A DNA stretch of 64,000 bases from Alnus glutinosa (GCF_958979055.1 NC_084888.1:3738001-3802000); one strand, 5' to 3'. Shown: positions 21,982 through 35,549, counted from the first letter of the stretch. The notes: generated from the sequence alone by a model not told the origin. Numbers and translations: made by a program.

Positions 21982-24692
21982 TCAACGACGTCGTTCAGGG
22001 ATCCAATGCGGCGCAGCAGGGCTAAAATGCACCGAGATCACCCTGGAGTCGAGGAGCTCCATGATAGGGGTGAAATTCACGCACCTGGGTACTTTGTACT
22101 GGTTGATCGACGCGCCCCGAGAGATTGCGTAGTCCATGAGCTCCTCAAACGTACCGTTCTTAACCACCCTGATCTCAAGCGGTCCAATGGAGTTGTCCGC
22201 GACTCGGCCTTGTCTGTACACAGTGTTCAGTGACTCCTCCATGGCTAAGCAGCATTGGTTCAGGACCTCATCTGTGGGTGAGTTGGCCGGATCCTTCACA
22301 AGCAACTCCCAGTAAATTACGTAGTGTCCTGGGATTGATTTCGTGTCTGCGTAGCTCGTGTACTCCACCACACTCGTGTTGAATTCCTTTATGAGCGCTG
22401 TTGCATTTTCTATGGCCTTCTGCAACTCAGCCTCGTCCGTCTTGTCCGAGTCGATGCTCAACAACACGTTCTTTCTTCTTATGAACCGAAATTGCGGAGC
22501 CGAGTTGTAGAAGCCGGTGACTTGGAGTATGTCACCCACTCGATAGCGGTTAAGTCCGGCATAGGTGGTGATGATGAGCTCGTATTCCTTCCCAACTTCC
22601 ACGTCCGCAAGGTCCACAAGCCGCGGAGGTGAGTCGCGAGATAGAGCTGGAGCGTTCGGCTCATGTGGCAAGAACTCGAAGTAAGCCATGTTTGGCATGA
22701 TGGTGTAGGAAACTTCAGAAGGCGTGGACATTGGTTTGAGATTAAGCCCAAAGTAGCACTCGGAAGATGCATACATAGTGCAAGAAAGTGGTAGCCCGCT
22801 GCTGTAATAGTCAAGTGTAGGTATGTACTGGGCCATCGCACCCGTTACAATCACGTCTAGGTATTTCGTGTTGGGCCAAATTCTTGTGATTATTCCTTCC
22901 CAATTCTCTTCCGAACACTCCTTGGTAATGAACTCGGAGAGTTCTGGGTTTGGTTTGACAAGTTTGGAAATGCTTTCCCGGAGAGAAGGGTCTGTGATTT
23001 TAGGGTTTAAAGTTCCGGTTGAGATGTCATCGGCCAATTGCTGCCAGTTAAGTTGTAGGAATCGGATGGCTCTGAGTAGGCCGGAGGCAAAAACAGCACC
23101 GACTCGGAGGACCTCTTCGCGCATAATGAGGCCGCACAACATCTGTGTATACATGCTTTGAAACGAGTCGACGCAGAGAATGGCCTCGTTTGGGCTGGTG
23201 TACACATTGTAAGGGTCGTACGGCCTGGTCTTGAAGTGGTCGCTCTTGTAGTAGCTGGTGAGTACCGGACGTGCCAGGAGGCCACTGGGAGTCTTGGTTT
23301 CCGCCTTCACGAACAAAAAGTAGAGTCCCTTCCCTTTGTCTAAACCCGAGACATATCTGTTAAGAACAACGCCAATATTGTTAAATCACCGCTTGTTTAA
23401 AGATTTAAAATTATAAACTTAGATGAATTTAAATATTTAATTTATTATATTCTAAAAAATATTTCAACCGGGTTAACGGAATAAGATGAGACATGTCAAA
23501 CTAATTAAGTAAGTCGGATTTGGACCAATATTATGGCCGAGTGTTCTTTGCTGAATGTGCCCTTGGGCTGGGACGATTTGCTGAGCTGGGGGCTGCTGTC
23601 CTGACTGGTAGAAGCTTTAAGGCTACTCTAGAAAGACTTAGTTTGGGTGCTACTGTTTACCAGCTTTGGTGGCAGCAGAATGACTTGATGCATCACAATA
23701 CTCTTCGGACTGAGGAGTCCATTGTAGCGCAGATTAAATGGGAAGTTCGTGGGAGCTAGATTTATGGCAAAGGGCAGTTCTAAGTGCTCTAGAAAGAACT
23801 TGGAACTTGCTTTCCGGTGGAATGTACATAGCTAATTGTTTTTTGACTTGATTTGTTTGTTTGTTCTTTGGTGTTGCACGCTAGCTTCTTCTGTTAGTTG
23901 CTGTAGGGTGGTTTTTTGTTTTCTGAGTTCTGGTGCTGTTAGCCTGTAAGGCTTGGGTGTGTCATGCCTGCAGCTCGATCTGTAGTAGCATGGCTTGTTG
24001 TTAGCTTGTTCTTTGTGGGCTGAGGTGTTGTTGTAATCGGGGTTGTTCGGATTGGGTTCCAGTTTTTCGCTGGAGTGTTGTAAGTGTTTGCGGTTCTATG
24101 AAAGATTTTATTCATAAAAAAAGAAAAAGAAAAAAAAGCAAGTCGTCAAGATGTACTTACAGGTTCATCACCGGCATGAGAAGGCTGTACAATTTCTGGC
24201 GACGGTCCAACTCTTCATGAATCGTTGGCATCAATTTTCTCTCACCAGCCGAAGTCCCAGAGCTACAAGTTCACAGATTTTATCATAAGCCAGAAGAGAA
24301 ATCACATACATAAACACGAGAGAAACATCCAGGTTTGTGTGAAAGAGAGATTAATAGTGATAATATTCTCACCTGGTGAGGAACTCGGAAATGGGGTGAG
24401 AGGACAAGATGGGAGAGCGGTCACCATTAGCAATACGTTGGATCTCAGGCTGAAGATCCTCATAGGTAACCACAGGGACATTCGACTTGAAAGTATCGCG
24501 GTCCGTCTTCCCATTGAGCCGGAACCGCCTGAGGTACTCGGTGTCTGCGTTCCGACTCAGTATCTCCGCCAAAACCCTCTCCTGCACAGCGTCTATGTTC
24601 CTTGTCATCTCCTCGATGAACTCAAGCGCCTTTGTGTGATTCTCGCTTGCCGGAGGGCTAAGAGGGTACGAGACCTGGGATTCAACCGCCAT
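21982..24692 (-). CDS. GH3.1: Indole-3-acetic acid-amido synthetase, GH3.1/GH3.2 type, copy 2
   Basis: Second GH3 gene, exons 24373-24692, 24161-24262 and 21982-23356, encoding the same 598-residue enzyme as the gene at 4976-7686. The shared features include the LINE in intron 2 and the 3' flank borrowed from the zinc-finger gene. The proximal promoter (24693-25558) is shared too, but beyond 25558 the upstream DNA is diverged B2 rather than B1, so distal regulation could differ. Lack of any coding difference means either a very recent duplication or exchange, or an assembly duplicate; both copies are intact as read. GH3 motifs and start choice are as in copy 1. Confidence 0.95.
23517..24136 (+). 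mobile_element. 5'-truncated LINE in GH3 intron 2, copy 2
   Basis: Duplicate of the LINE fragment at 6511-7130 with the same reverse-transcriptase C-terminal reading frame (23520-23759), A-rich tail and flanking repeat. Confidence 0.85.
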
Positions 24693-25558
24693 TGTTGAAA
24701 GCTTAGAGAGACACACGTACAGCAAAGATGATCGAAGAAAACAAATTGAGAATATGAGAGGCAGTGCGGTCATTTATGGTGAAGGAGCTTGCTTTTTATA
24801 GGTGAAATTGTATCGAATTTTGGCTCTTATTTTTTCTCCGACCCCATCATCACCACGTCACTTTCCACGTCACGGGATTAGTCACGTAGATGGCCGGACC
24901 AATAGTTGTTTGGAGCGACGCCAAGTTCGCTAACAGAACTTTTTTTTATCATAGAGACACGCCAAAAGTTAAAAAAATACTATTTCTCATAAAATGTACC
25001 TCTCATAGGGAACAGATTGGACCCAGGACACGTATGAATGGCTTATATGCCGACATGTGGGGCCGCTCACTTTGCCAGGTCAGCATGGGATTGCGACCCT
25101 GTTTGTATCGGACAGCGACGGGGCCTAACTTATGCAATTTTGGGTTGCGTATGGGAAATTAAGAACCCAACTTTGAATAGTCAGAGCTAGCTAAGAAATT
25201 AAACTATACTAGGGCAGAACTTTCTTTGGCTAGTGACACCTTGCAATGCTACATATCATTAATTAGGAATATTAATTAAGATAACTAAAAAGATGTCGGG
25301 GGTGTAGCAATCACGTGGACGTGATCGAAGTTTGTGTTTATTTTCTTGTTTTGCATTGATCTGGTTAGAATTTTTTCCTTGTACTTGTTCTTCATGTCTA
25401 GGCCTGTCACAATATTTTTATATCCCGAGGGTAGGTAAACTTTTGCATTAATATATATTTACGTCATGACAGTTCCATTACATTTTTCATTGTTTTCTTC
25501 ACCATCTTTGGGGAATGATTACAATAAAATTATTTGAAAATCTGGTACGAGTGGGTTC
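24693..25558 (-). promoter_or_regulatory. GH3 promoter, copy 2
   Basis: Same elements as copy 1: TATA box at 24792-24801, the two TGACGTGG bZIP sites at 24853-24860 and 24865-24872, TGTCTC at 24954-24959, TGTCGG at 25050-25055 and a G-box at 25312-25317. Identity with copy 1 ends at 25558; the first substitution is at 25559. Confidence 0.7.
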
Positions 25559-28500
25559 CCATGTCTCAATAGTACGTAGTGGAATCCAAAGGAACTTTAG
25601 CCATTGATTTTGATATTTTATATATTAGAAAGATTGAAAGAATAAACATAAAAATCCTTCTGATTGGAGAAATAGATCAATGAAATAATTATTTGTGTTA
25701 TTTTTCATACTTATTTTCTGTCTGTTAATGTTAGGTATTTTAAATAACTTTTTAAATTATTCATTTATAAAAATAATATAAAAAGTCACTTAAAATATAC
25801 TATGTACACATTAACCCATAAAAAAAATGTAAAAAATAGGTGTGGAAAGTATTATTATTCATTTATTTTAGATAGTTAGTGATAGATATAACCTGTTTAG
25901 GCAAAAAAAAAAAAGAAAAAAAAAAAAAAGAAAGAGGAAAGGAGGGAATATTGATCTTATGACAGCCAGACTTCGAGCTAGGAACCTACCCATGCCTATG
26001 GATGAGCCAACGGTCTGAGTGAACATGATAAATATGTTGAAGAATGTGACATATTATTGATTGGAAGTAGTGGAGATTCATTGATTGGAAGTAGTACGTA
26101 CGTAGCTCATGTACCTCTAATCAGAGAGGAAATCTCGATTTCGATCTTCTTAACTAAAGATTAATTATTGGAAGGTGAAACTAGCTAGTCTTTGAGGCCC
26201 TAGACAGACAGTACTGAGGGACTTCTTGAGTGATTCAAAAGTCATTCACATGGCAATTGACATGGTTAATTAATTAGCTATCTTTTCTGCCACCTTATGA
26301 ACTATCTCACAAGTTAGCATATGTATATATATATATTGGCAAAAAAAAAAAAAAAAAAAAAAAAAAAGGGAGAAAAAAAAAGGAATAGAAGAAAACTTTA
26401 AAAGAATATATATATTTAGTTATGCACTAGTTATATATTAAACATGTAAGGAGCCAATAAAAAGAATATATGTTGGAAAAACTCATAAAAACCTCCTCTT
26501 TCTATGCTTCATCATTCCACTCTAAATTAGGAGCGTAAATCCTACAGTTTTTGACAGTTCGCTCATCACTTACACTCAAGCAATTATTGGATAGAGATTT
26601 TTAATAACTTTGCTGTTTGAATTTTAAGTAATTTAGATAACAAATGTGATAGAATTTTTATAGAGTCCAGTACTTATCCAAACATGTTTTGAGCAACTTT
26701 TCTATTTGGACAAGTAGCTCCATAAAAATTATTTCACATTTATTATATGGATATGATTGGATTATTGAGATCCGGATTTGCAATTACCAAGATAAGTTGA
26801 TTAGAAAAAAAACTAGCAGCTTAAGTTCTTACTTATGAGGGATCCCAAAGACTTATTAATTAACTGCCTGCTAATGGAAAAGGTCGAACTCAGGATTCCA
26901 GGGATTAATTCCACGGTAAGAAATCATGAGTTCGTCGAGGAACCACTATATCGATCAGCCCCATAGGATTAAATTAAAATAAACCCAGAAGTTGGTGGTG
27001 GTCCATGACATTATATTTTTAGGATAAAAATTATGGCTTTTCACAATCTTCCCTCCGATCCTTGTACCTTTTACTTAGCGCCTGCATCCACATTTGTGGA
27101 ATCTCATTATTTCCTTAGTATGGGAAAAGAATTGATTGCAATCCATTGGGTCGCTTCGATCGATCTTTAGCATTTGCTTTCTGTGGTAGGAACAACCAGC
27201 ACTGTTAGCAGATTATGCTGCTGGTAATTAATTGTTGAGTTGGACTTTTGTGGCCTCTACAAGTAGCTAGCATATCTAGTGTAGGAAATGAACATTCATT
27301 ATTCATGAATCATGTTTCAGACATAGACATCTAATAGTACTAGTATTAGGTTTAGGGATGGTATATTAGTTTCTAATATTTTATGTTTATTTTACTCACT
27401 ATTATATTCCTGCATGAGAGAGAAAGATCGTAACCCTATATATATATATATAGCCAATTTCTGGTGTTAGAATCCTTTTACCCAACTCAATATAGTTTTT
27501 CTAGTTGCATGTATGTCGGTGCAGTTTTCGATCGTTAGCTAGTCGATCCTTGCAACAGAGTAAGGTTTAGACAAAAGAGCTTATCGGAGCAAACTGACGG
27601 GAATTAACTTTGATGTCTAAGTCAGATATCCCCTTAGATCGAGATGAATAAATACTAAATTTAGAGCACTTAGATGAAGGGGCCCAAAAATAAAAGATTC
27701 TTCATATTTAGCTAGTCTTAATGTTGTTTAAATAGATTTTGAGTGTACAAACATGGTTATCATGGCTTGCTAATCCTCTTACTCCCCTAAATTCCATAAC
27801 TAGGGGATGGCGTTGGCAGGGCCGAACGCCATGTGTCAACAAGTTGTGATGCCAAAGCCCATAAAGTCAAGAGATTGATGAGATACGGGCCAAGTCAGAG
27901 CACTGTAGACAGACATGTACGCTACAATATCATACTATGATACCAATAAGTTTGAGTTGAGGTGCATTTATGATCTTTGTCACTTAATGATGGGATTCTA
28001 AAATCCGTTCTATCAATCAAGCTTGATGCAATGATCGGGGCAAGCGATCGAGTCCAATAATCCTCCATTAATGGTGTTAGCATAATTTTAGCCAACTATT
28101 TGTAAATTTCTCAAGTTTGTTAGAACAAGTGTTTCATATTCTCTTTAGCATAATGAGTACTACAAAAGTATCAGTAAAGTGGCCAGTTGGCAGATTTTTC
28201 ATATCTGTCCATACATTAGAGTTTTGTTATAAATATGTAGTTTGTGAGAGATATTGATAATTGAATAGCAGTTTAAGAGGATATGTGTATTTTTTTCAAA
28301 CTATTATTAATATTATTATTATTATATATTATTAGATCGATTGGCAAGAAATGTCAACCATTCTGCAGACGACATACTCTTATCATCTATGTTTTTTTAT
28401 TTTGAAACTGTTATCACGGGTTCTGCCATCACGATTAATTATTCGCTATTTATAGAACCAAATATCCTGGAAGGTGACACCCCAACAACCAAGCAAGCTA

Positions 28501-30373
28501 GGCTAGCAGGCTACGTAACACTCAGTGCAAGCGTGTCTCTGACAAGTGACTACGGCACCCATGTACCCACATCCCAAGCATATAACCTCTAATCGTCAAC
28601 AAATTAGCTGGATTTTCCAACTCCATCTGTAAAAATTTCGGTAAACGTCGATTTTGCCTGCCAATTTGTCCTCAAATACTACAACACAAAACTGACTAAA
28701 CCTTTCAAATTTTCCAACCAATTGACATTAATCTTTTCTCTGTTGTCACAAAAGGAACACGGTCAACGGTCAGAGTGATTGGCTGGAATAAATGGATTAA
28801 TCTATCACTTATATGCCTACGAGTTTGATGGCGTCAAGTAAATCAGTTTGAATTTGCAAGTAATTTATTTCTTAGGGGACAACTTCTTTTAGGCACACAT
28901 GCAGAACCTGACCAGGTCTTTTGAAAGCTAGTTTATATTTAACCTAATCCAATGCCTGTCGTCTTGAATTTATCGATCATATATATGGAAGTTGGAATGG
29001 AACTAATTTCATACCCATGTGATTGAAAACTAATCAACATGCATGTCCGAAAGAAGCTTCGAAGCAAATCGAATCTTATGGAAATATATGTACGTTCAGT
29101 CGAAGAAAGGCATGAAAATGGCCCAAATAATTAGCTAATCACACGCGATTACCATTTAGATCATGCATGCATGACGCAGGGCGGGACGTCACGTGTGCAT
29201 GCATGGATGGCCTTTGGTCCCTTTGGGCAGATCGATACCTAATAACTGAGGGAAAAAAACAATTTCCAAGCACCATATTTGGTTACTTAGATCGATCAAA
29301 ACTCCATATATATACCTTTCAATAAATTTTTTCACACACTAGTAATTTTTTGTAATTATTTAAATAAGAAAAAAGAAGAAGAAAAAGTACACACATGATG
29401 ATCATTAACAACGCATGCAGGAGGTGAACAGGTTCATGCATCTCCATCGGATGTTTAAAATTTGGAGGCGCAACAACCATGGCCATCTCTAATACGAGCA
29501 CAAATTTCGTGGCCCCTTTTGCTTGACAATCGAAAAAGTCGTGGCCTCCGCGTGATTATATTCGTGAACGATTGTCTCCCACAAATTCTTGTTGGGCTGT
29601 CTGAATTGATGTTCATTTTCTATAAAAATGTTTTTTTTTTTTTTTTTTTTCTTTATTTCTTTCTCAGAATACTGACATTGGATTCCCTAAATTTAGGGTT
29701 AACAGGTTAATTTTTCTATTTTAGTTCAGACTTTTCAAATGGTTGATTTTTCAAAATAGAAGAATGGTAGAATATATCAAAAATGTGAGGAATACGTACA
29801 TAAAGATACGTACGTAGATTCCAATTTGAATACACTACCGATAATATTATGTTTATCCAATTATAGATTTTAGTACTTCGGTAATGAAATTTTTTATAAT
29901 CGAGTGATTAATTAATAGAAACTAGGATTGACGACAGAATTTAATTATATATGTTCTTAAGTTCAATACAAAGAAGTATATTAAAAATCATTTGGTAAGC
30001 TTCTGCAGATCACTGTCTCTCTCTCAGACTAAAAGCAAGTTCTGATTTGCAACTTTATCAAGGTTTTGTCATTTCCATTTATCAAGGTATTAACTTAAAC
30101 ATGTTCATGGCTAAAATTATTTTTTTTTCCTTGTGCTTTTAATTCCTGCATTTCTTTTCTTTTTTTATCTTCATCATATGGTTAAGGGTCCGATGTTGCA
30201 AGCAACTAGTTTTGAGAGTTAAATAGGATACACGTTAAAGGCCGGAGATCAGAACATAACGGAGTAAAAAGCTTTTGAAGAATTTTCACACGAAGATTCC
30301 CCACGATAATGCTCATTTCTACAAGTACAGCTTTGCTTAGAAAGATGATCACGACATCCGGTAATAATTAATG

Positions 30374-30532
30374 AGAGATATGATTTTTTGTTATTCCAAT
30401 ATACAACTTTTGACCACTTTATTCATGTGCCAATTAAGGTGGTTGCCTAGTTAATTTTAGGAGTTTTTTTTTCGTAAAAAAAAAAAGAAGAAAATAAAAG
30501 TAAAAGTTGCCATATAAATTTTATCATATCTC
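30374..30532. mobile_element. B2-specific MITE with 8-bp target duplication
   Basis: 159 bp inserted relative to B1 (near 15425). Ends gagatatgat and atcatatctc are inverted repeats; flanking 8-bp duplication aattaatg (30366-30373, 30533-30540). An 8-bp duplication suggests hAT. B1 shows the empty site. Confidence 0.75.
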
Positions 30533-31835
30533 AATTAATGGTGACATTTTATCATTTATTCCATATTACAATTTAATCCAATTATCTGCATATTCACCTT
30601 GACATATTGCTCCTGTACCCGATTCGTAACACAAGAGAATCAAGTCATATAAATTTGCATCAATATTTTCAAGTTAATTATAAAATGCATCGATATATTT
30701 GCATCATATATTTATTAGTTTGTCGCTATAAATATATGAAATAGGATATTCTTTGGTGAATGATAATATATATCATTATATCCTCCTCGCATTTTTTTAC
30801 AGAAAAATATTAATTGGTAAAGATCAATCATATCGTATATAATTGATATAATGTACGTCTATAGCATATTTAGGACCCTAAATTTACATAGTAAACTGTA
30901 AATGGTCTGATATTTATGTTGTGTTCGTGTTGTATATATATCAAGATTTTTGGCATTAATAATATATATTTTTAATTCTTTTAAAAAGTAAAACACTTTT
31001 TTTTTTGGGTCTAGTTTGTGACAAAATGAGGGACTAATTAAATTTCTGAATTGGTATAGGGGCAAATTAACAAAAAAAAAAAAATACTAATTAATAACAT
31101 GATCATCAAAATGATTTATTTATTTATTTCTTTTTCTTTTCTTTTTTTTTGAGAAAAGTTCTTACTTTTTTTTTTTTTTTTTTAATCTGTAATTTGTTTA
31201 CACAAAATTGTAAAGGCATTTTTTTTAAAAAAAAAAAAAAATTGGGTTACGGTGCTGTTATATTTTCATGAAGCAAGAAAAACTTCCAAACCATAAGATT
31301 TTTTTTTTTTTTTTTTTTTTAAAAGTAATTAAAAAGGGTACGTAGAATGGAGCGATTAATTGTGGTTACTCTATTTGAGCGTGACCATAATAACGCCTAC
31401 TCACTAAGAACCAATGACATTAAAGTTCTCGACGATGAGAAACTTCAGATACCCCTTCAAATCTGGTTGAGCCATAAGCTTAATTTAGCCCTACAAGAAC
31501 ATTAATGAGATTCAAAATCGTTAACACTAATTATCCAGATTTGTGCATGTGAAAAACTTTATTGTCGATTTCGAATTTATACCCTAGCGGGTGTCCAACC
31601 ATTTGAGAATTTTCAAACGACAAACAAACTTAAAGAGCTTTATAAGTTCATAGTTGTCTTCTAACGTATGCACGACGGATCTTTTGGGCCCGCGGTCCTT
31701 GATCACAAGGTAGACCACGAAAATTGAAGCGTGAAGCATGAATAGTATTATTTTTAAGCACCCATCATTCTGGTCAAAGTAAATTATAAGCTACCTTCCA
31801 AACATGCACCTTCGTGCATAGCAGTAAGAGTCGTG

Positions 31836-31836
<1 letters not shown>

Positions 31837-31869
<33 letters not shown>
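31837..31869. repeat. CT microsatellite
   Basis: About 33 nt of CT repeat. The B1 counterpart near 16817-16840 is shorter and interrupted. Confidence 0.9.
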
Positions 31870-31872
<3 letters not shown>

Positions 31873-33285
31873 GTCAAGGTCGTCTAATTAACACTCAGTG
31901 TTCATAGCTGTCTAACACAGCCTAGCTAGCACCTTAAAAATAAAAAATAAAAAAATAACCTAGCTAGCTGGCTAGTAAAGATACTTAATTTCATTGGGTG
32001 GGATAAGAAGGTCGGTAATTTGTTGTTCAAATTGTTAATAATTTATGTATGTAGATATTCATCTTTAATAAGAATCTACGTACATATCTTATTACATGAT
32101 GAATACACGTGTCTTTAACTACATACATTACGTGTAGGATGCACCTTCACCAGACACATGTCTCGCAAGCCTCTTTTCACGATTCAAAAGTTTCAAAAAA
32201 TTTCTACTTATTTGACAAATTAATTATAACGAACTAATTCTTTGAACAATATACTTTTAGAAGTGTTATAGTATGGCATAATCTTTATAAATACATCATA
32301 TTGTAATGCAATTAGAATAAAGTCAACATCTTAAAAAAAAAAAGTCAACATGATCAAACTATTGCACTATTAGGTATTATGAACGGTGATCGATCTAAGT
32401 TTTACGTACACCTTAAATCTCTTGGGTCTTTTTCTCTCTCTTCCTAATTTAATTTCTCATATTTATTTATTTATTTTATATTTTAACGGCATTAATATCT
32501 TATTTTGGAATATAGTTGAGCACGCCGCACTAGTGATTTCTTTATCTATTTTTTCTTCTTTTTTTTCCCCCTTACTTTTCATTTTTTCTTTAATTAGTTA
32601 TACGTGGGAAGCATAGGTAGGAGGAAAATTCTTTCTCTCGACTAAAAAAAAAAAAGAAACGTTGTTAGTTTATTAATTAATTTCTTTTTCTATCCTTGCA
32701 CACCATTCTTGCACGTTGATGCCAGTCTGTCCATCTAATTAACTAATCACGGATTTTAATTTCAATTTGGTTGTCAGTCATATCTTAATGCATTTGTGAG
32801 TACTAGACCAATTCTACGATCGAGTAAAACGTTAACGTTTTGTTGTTTTCCGTATTGAATCATAAAGTTAATTAATTATTTTATTAACTTGACCCCATAT
32901 GTACGTAGATTATTCACAAAGCTAGGGTGAGTCTAATTAAGCAAATCAAATCATAATATATACCAAGACATAGGGCAAAAACTATTTCCGAATATTGCGA
33001 GGTGTCAGGATATGCCTCACCATGGACCAACATGAAACGTATAAATCATGTCATAGAAAATTACCACAGGTTGGGCATCCATGCAGGAAAAATATCTTTT
33101 AATTAATTTAGATCTCTTTCCTTTCCTTTTTTTTTTTTTTTTTTAAAAAAAAAAATCCTGTTAATTAAGTTTGTTGCAACTCCCTTATTATATCTCTAAG
33201 ATCTTAAAGGATTATGAACTTATAATCTCTAATGTGATACATGATCGAGTTGATTTCATGTTAGTACTTACTAGCAAATTAAACA

Positions 33286-33324
33286 GTAACTTGAAAGAGA
33301 CCTAACAGGTCTCTTTCAAGTTAC
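33286..33324. repeat. Perfect inverted repeat (17-bp arms, 5-bp loop)
   Basis: Arms gtaacttgaaagagacc (33286-33302) and ggtctctttcaagttac (33308-33324), loop taaca. Specific to A3; A1 and A2 have unrelated short sequence here. Confidence 0.9.
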
Positions 33325-33582
33325 CCTAAAAAAAAAAAAAAAACTTGGCTTTTATGTAAGGTTGATAATTTTTTACATGATTTTCAAATTTAATAAGAAT
33401 TTAACACGAAATTAATGGGTTAGGATTGTGGCGTCTAACCCGTATAATTAAATAGGTCAAATTATGGTTGACCTACATAATCTTATACTCATGCTTCGAC
33501 ACAACTCGATCCTAACACGAGACATTAATGACTGTCAATTTTTGACACGACTCACAAATCCGACATGAATTCAACATAACAT

Positions 33583-34590
33583 AGGTGGCTCGAGCCTTAG
33601 GCGACTTAGGCGGTCACCTAAGGCCCCCAATTGAATGTCCCCAAGGGGTAGCTCAATCGGCTGGTGACCACGCCTCATAAAGCGGTGGTCACTAGTTCGA
33701 ATCCCCCCTCCCCCTCTTGTGTAGACATATAAAAAAAAATAAAAAATAAAATAAAAAAGATTCCCAATTGAATAAGAACCCCAACTAATAATTATACAAT
33801 AAATTTATTTTTTTAAAAAAAAAAAAATTAAGGCTCAAAAAAGCATTTTAAAGCTCTAATATGGTAAAAAAATTAATAAAATACTCTTTAATTAAGGCCC
33901 GCACTTAATAATTGTACAATAAAGGTTATTTAACAAATTTTAAGACTCTAATGTAGTAAAAAATTTAATAAACAGTTTCTAATTAAGGCCCTCAATCATG
34001 GTAAAATTAAAGAAAGTCTCATTATTTATATTCAGAAAATACATTCATAAAATCTTAAAAAGGTTCACTTATTTACTCTTTTTAAAAGCCTCATTTATAC
34101 ATTTATGAAAAATTAGTCCAATATGCATAATTTTTTCTCCAACGCACGTTTATTTGCCTTGAATATTTAGAAAAATATGAAAAGTCTTCAAATTGTATAA
34201 ATTTTCATTGTTTGCGTTGTGCATATTAATATATAGAATTACATCATCGGTGAATCTTTAATGTCCAACAATTTTTTCTGCATTATGTTCTATTACACAT
34301 CAATCTTTAATTATATAACTTATTTATATTTTTATCTTTATTTTCTTTAAATCTTATTATTTCATATATTTTAATCAAACGATAAGTCATTTAATATCCA
34401 ATAAGTTATTAAAAAAAAGTTTTAAAATACATTTTACAAATAGAAGAAAGTGCTCTAATTGACATATTAAATAAAAAAATATATAATATAAATATTAAAA
34501 TAAATTTAAATTTAATTAATATTTAAATCTAAAAAAAATGGTCTCACTTAAACTTGTCGCCTTAGGCCTCACAATTTATGAGCTGTCCCA
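33583..34590. mobile_element. TIR-like non-autonomous element in A3
   Basis: About 1 kb absent from A1/A2. Near its ends are inverted motifs gccttaggcgac (33594-33605) and gtcgccttaggc (34556-34567), 11 of 12 matching. The inside is AT-rich and has imperfect direct repeats (around 33775-33890 and 33900-33990, sharing 'taataattatacaataaa' like cores). No open frame for a transposase. A SINE is nested near the left end. Exact ends uncertain. Confidence 0.55.
33637..33762 (+). mobile_element. tRNA-derived SINE nested in the A3 element
   Basis: Best-preserved member of the family: A box tagctcaatcgg, B box gttcgaatcc, then an A-rich tail. An 11-bp target-site duplication, cccaattgaat, flanks it (33626-33636 and 33763-33773). 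The tRNA-like head could be mistaken for a tRNA gene, but the tail and duplication mark a SINE. Confidence 0.9.
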
Positions 34591-35549
34591 AACTTATATT
34601 TATGTCTCGATACTAGCTACTATACCTTCGTCTTTTTTTTTTTTTCTTCTTTTTTTTTTTTTTTTCCTTGTTTTTTTTAAGGGTATATATGTAGCCTTTG
34701 TCATTAACGTTAAAACAAGGAGGCCAGGTTTGTACAGCTGTCTATAGCTATATGTTAGGGTGATCATTTAAAGGAGCATGGGAATCATCAATTAATGTGC
34801 GTATCTTTATTTTGGAAGCGAATGCCATGATTCATGAATCATGGTCGAGGCTTTTGAATCACTCGATCGATCTCTCCTCTAATGTCAAATGTTACATGTT
34901 GTACGTACTGTTAATGTAAGAGACCATAATCATAGGCTTATATTTGAACCGATATACCGATCCCTAGCATATATCTTTCTTTTGATTTGGTAGATGATAT
35001 ATCCTTGTCAAAAGGAACATATATTTACACTCGATCGATCTGATCTAACCTCTCTCACATGCATGGCTTAGGTTATCTTCTTATATATATAGCTAGGCTA
35101 TATTTGATTCGATCCTGTTTATGAATACTTGACCATGCAATTACCTTCTAGCTACTAGCTAGCCTACTAGTGCCAGAACTTGGTCCATAATCCATATAGA
35201 TGCTAGCTAGCTGCCTAGCAAAATGTCTCAGCCGATGGGCTTTTGCCCTACCCATTCTGTTTTTTCTCCTTCATTTTTGTTCCCTTCTGATTTTAACTAA
35301 TAAAAGACGTCATTCAAGCCTGAAAACTTCATAATGGGTACAAGTTATGAAGGAATCGAGTATGATTTAATAATGGACCTTGTCTATATATATATCCCTT
35401 TCTTTCAAATTTTAATTACTTATACATATTTTTTTTTTAAAAAAAGGAGACATTGATGTAAGAGAATGGACATATCGATAGACTATAGTTTGGCTAATAA
35501 GTTTGTTAAAAAATTAATGGGGCTGCCAAACCTAATCTTTTGTGGCTAA

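Larger units (their letters stand above)
25559..32079. other. Intergenic block B2
   Basis: About 6.5 kb without a credible gene, homologous to B1 with numerous substitutions and indels. It holds a MITE (30374-30532), a CT microsatellite (31837-31869) and many A/T runs. The 83-residue frame at 28341-28592 is unlike known proteins and its B1 counterpart is not open, so I do not call it a gene. Confidence 0.75.
17008..32166. repeat. Tandem unit copy 2 (A2 - GH3 - B2)
   Basis: Second unit of the array. A2 plus the GH3 gene plus about 860 bp of its upstream region (17008-25558) duplicates the start of the window. B2 (25559-32166) is homologous to B1 but diverged; it lacks B1's 1.6-kb insertion (11355-12985) and B1's CACTA/LINE segment near 9000-9340. 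At its right end B2 carries 87 bp (32080-32166) that are missing at the B1/A2 junction (after 17009). No credible gene lies in B2. Confidence 0.93.

Noticed and set aside
28341-28592. 83-residue frame in B2
   Set aside because: Not conserved as an open frame in B1 (around 12986-13220), no motif, and placed in intergenic repeat DNA.
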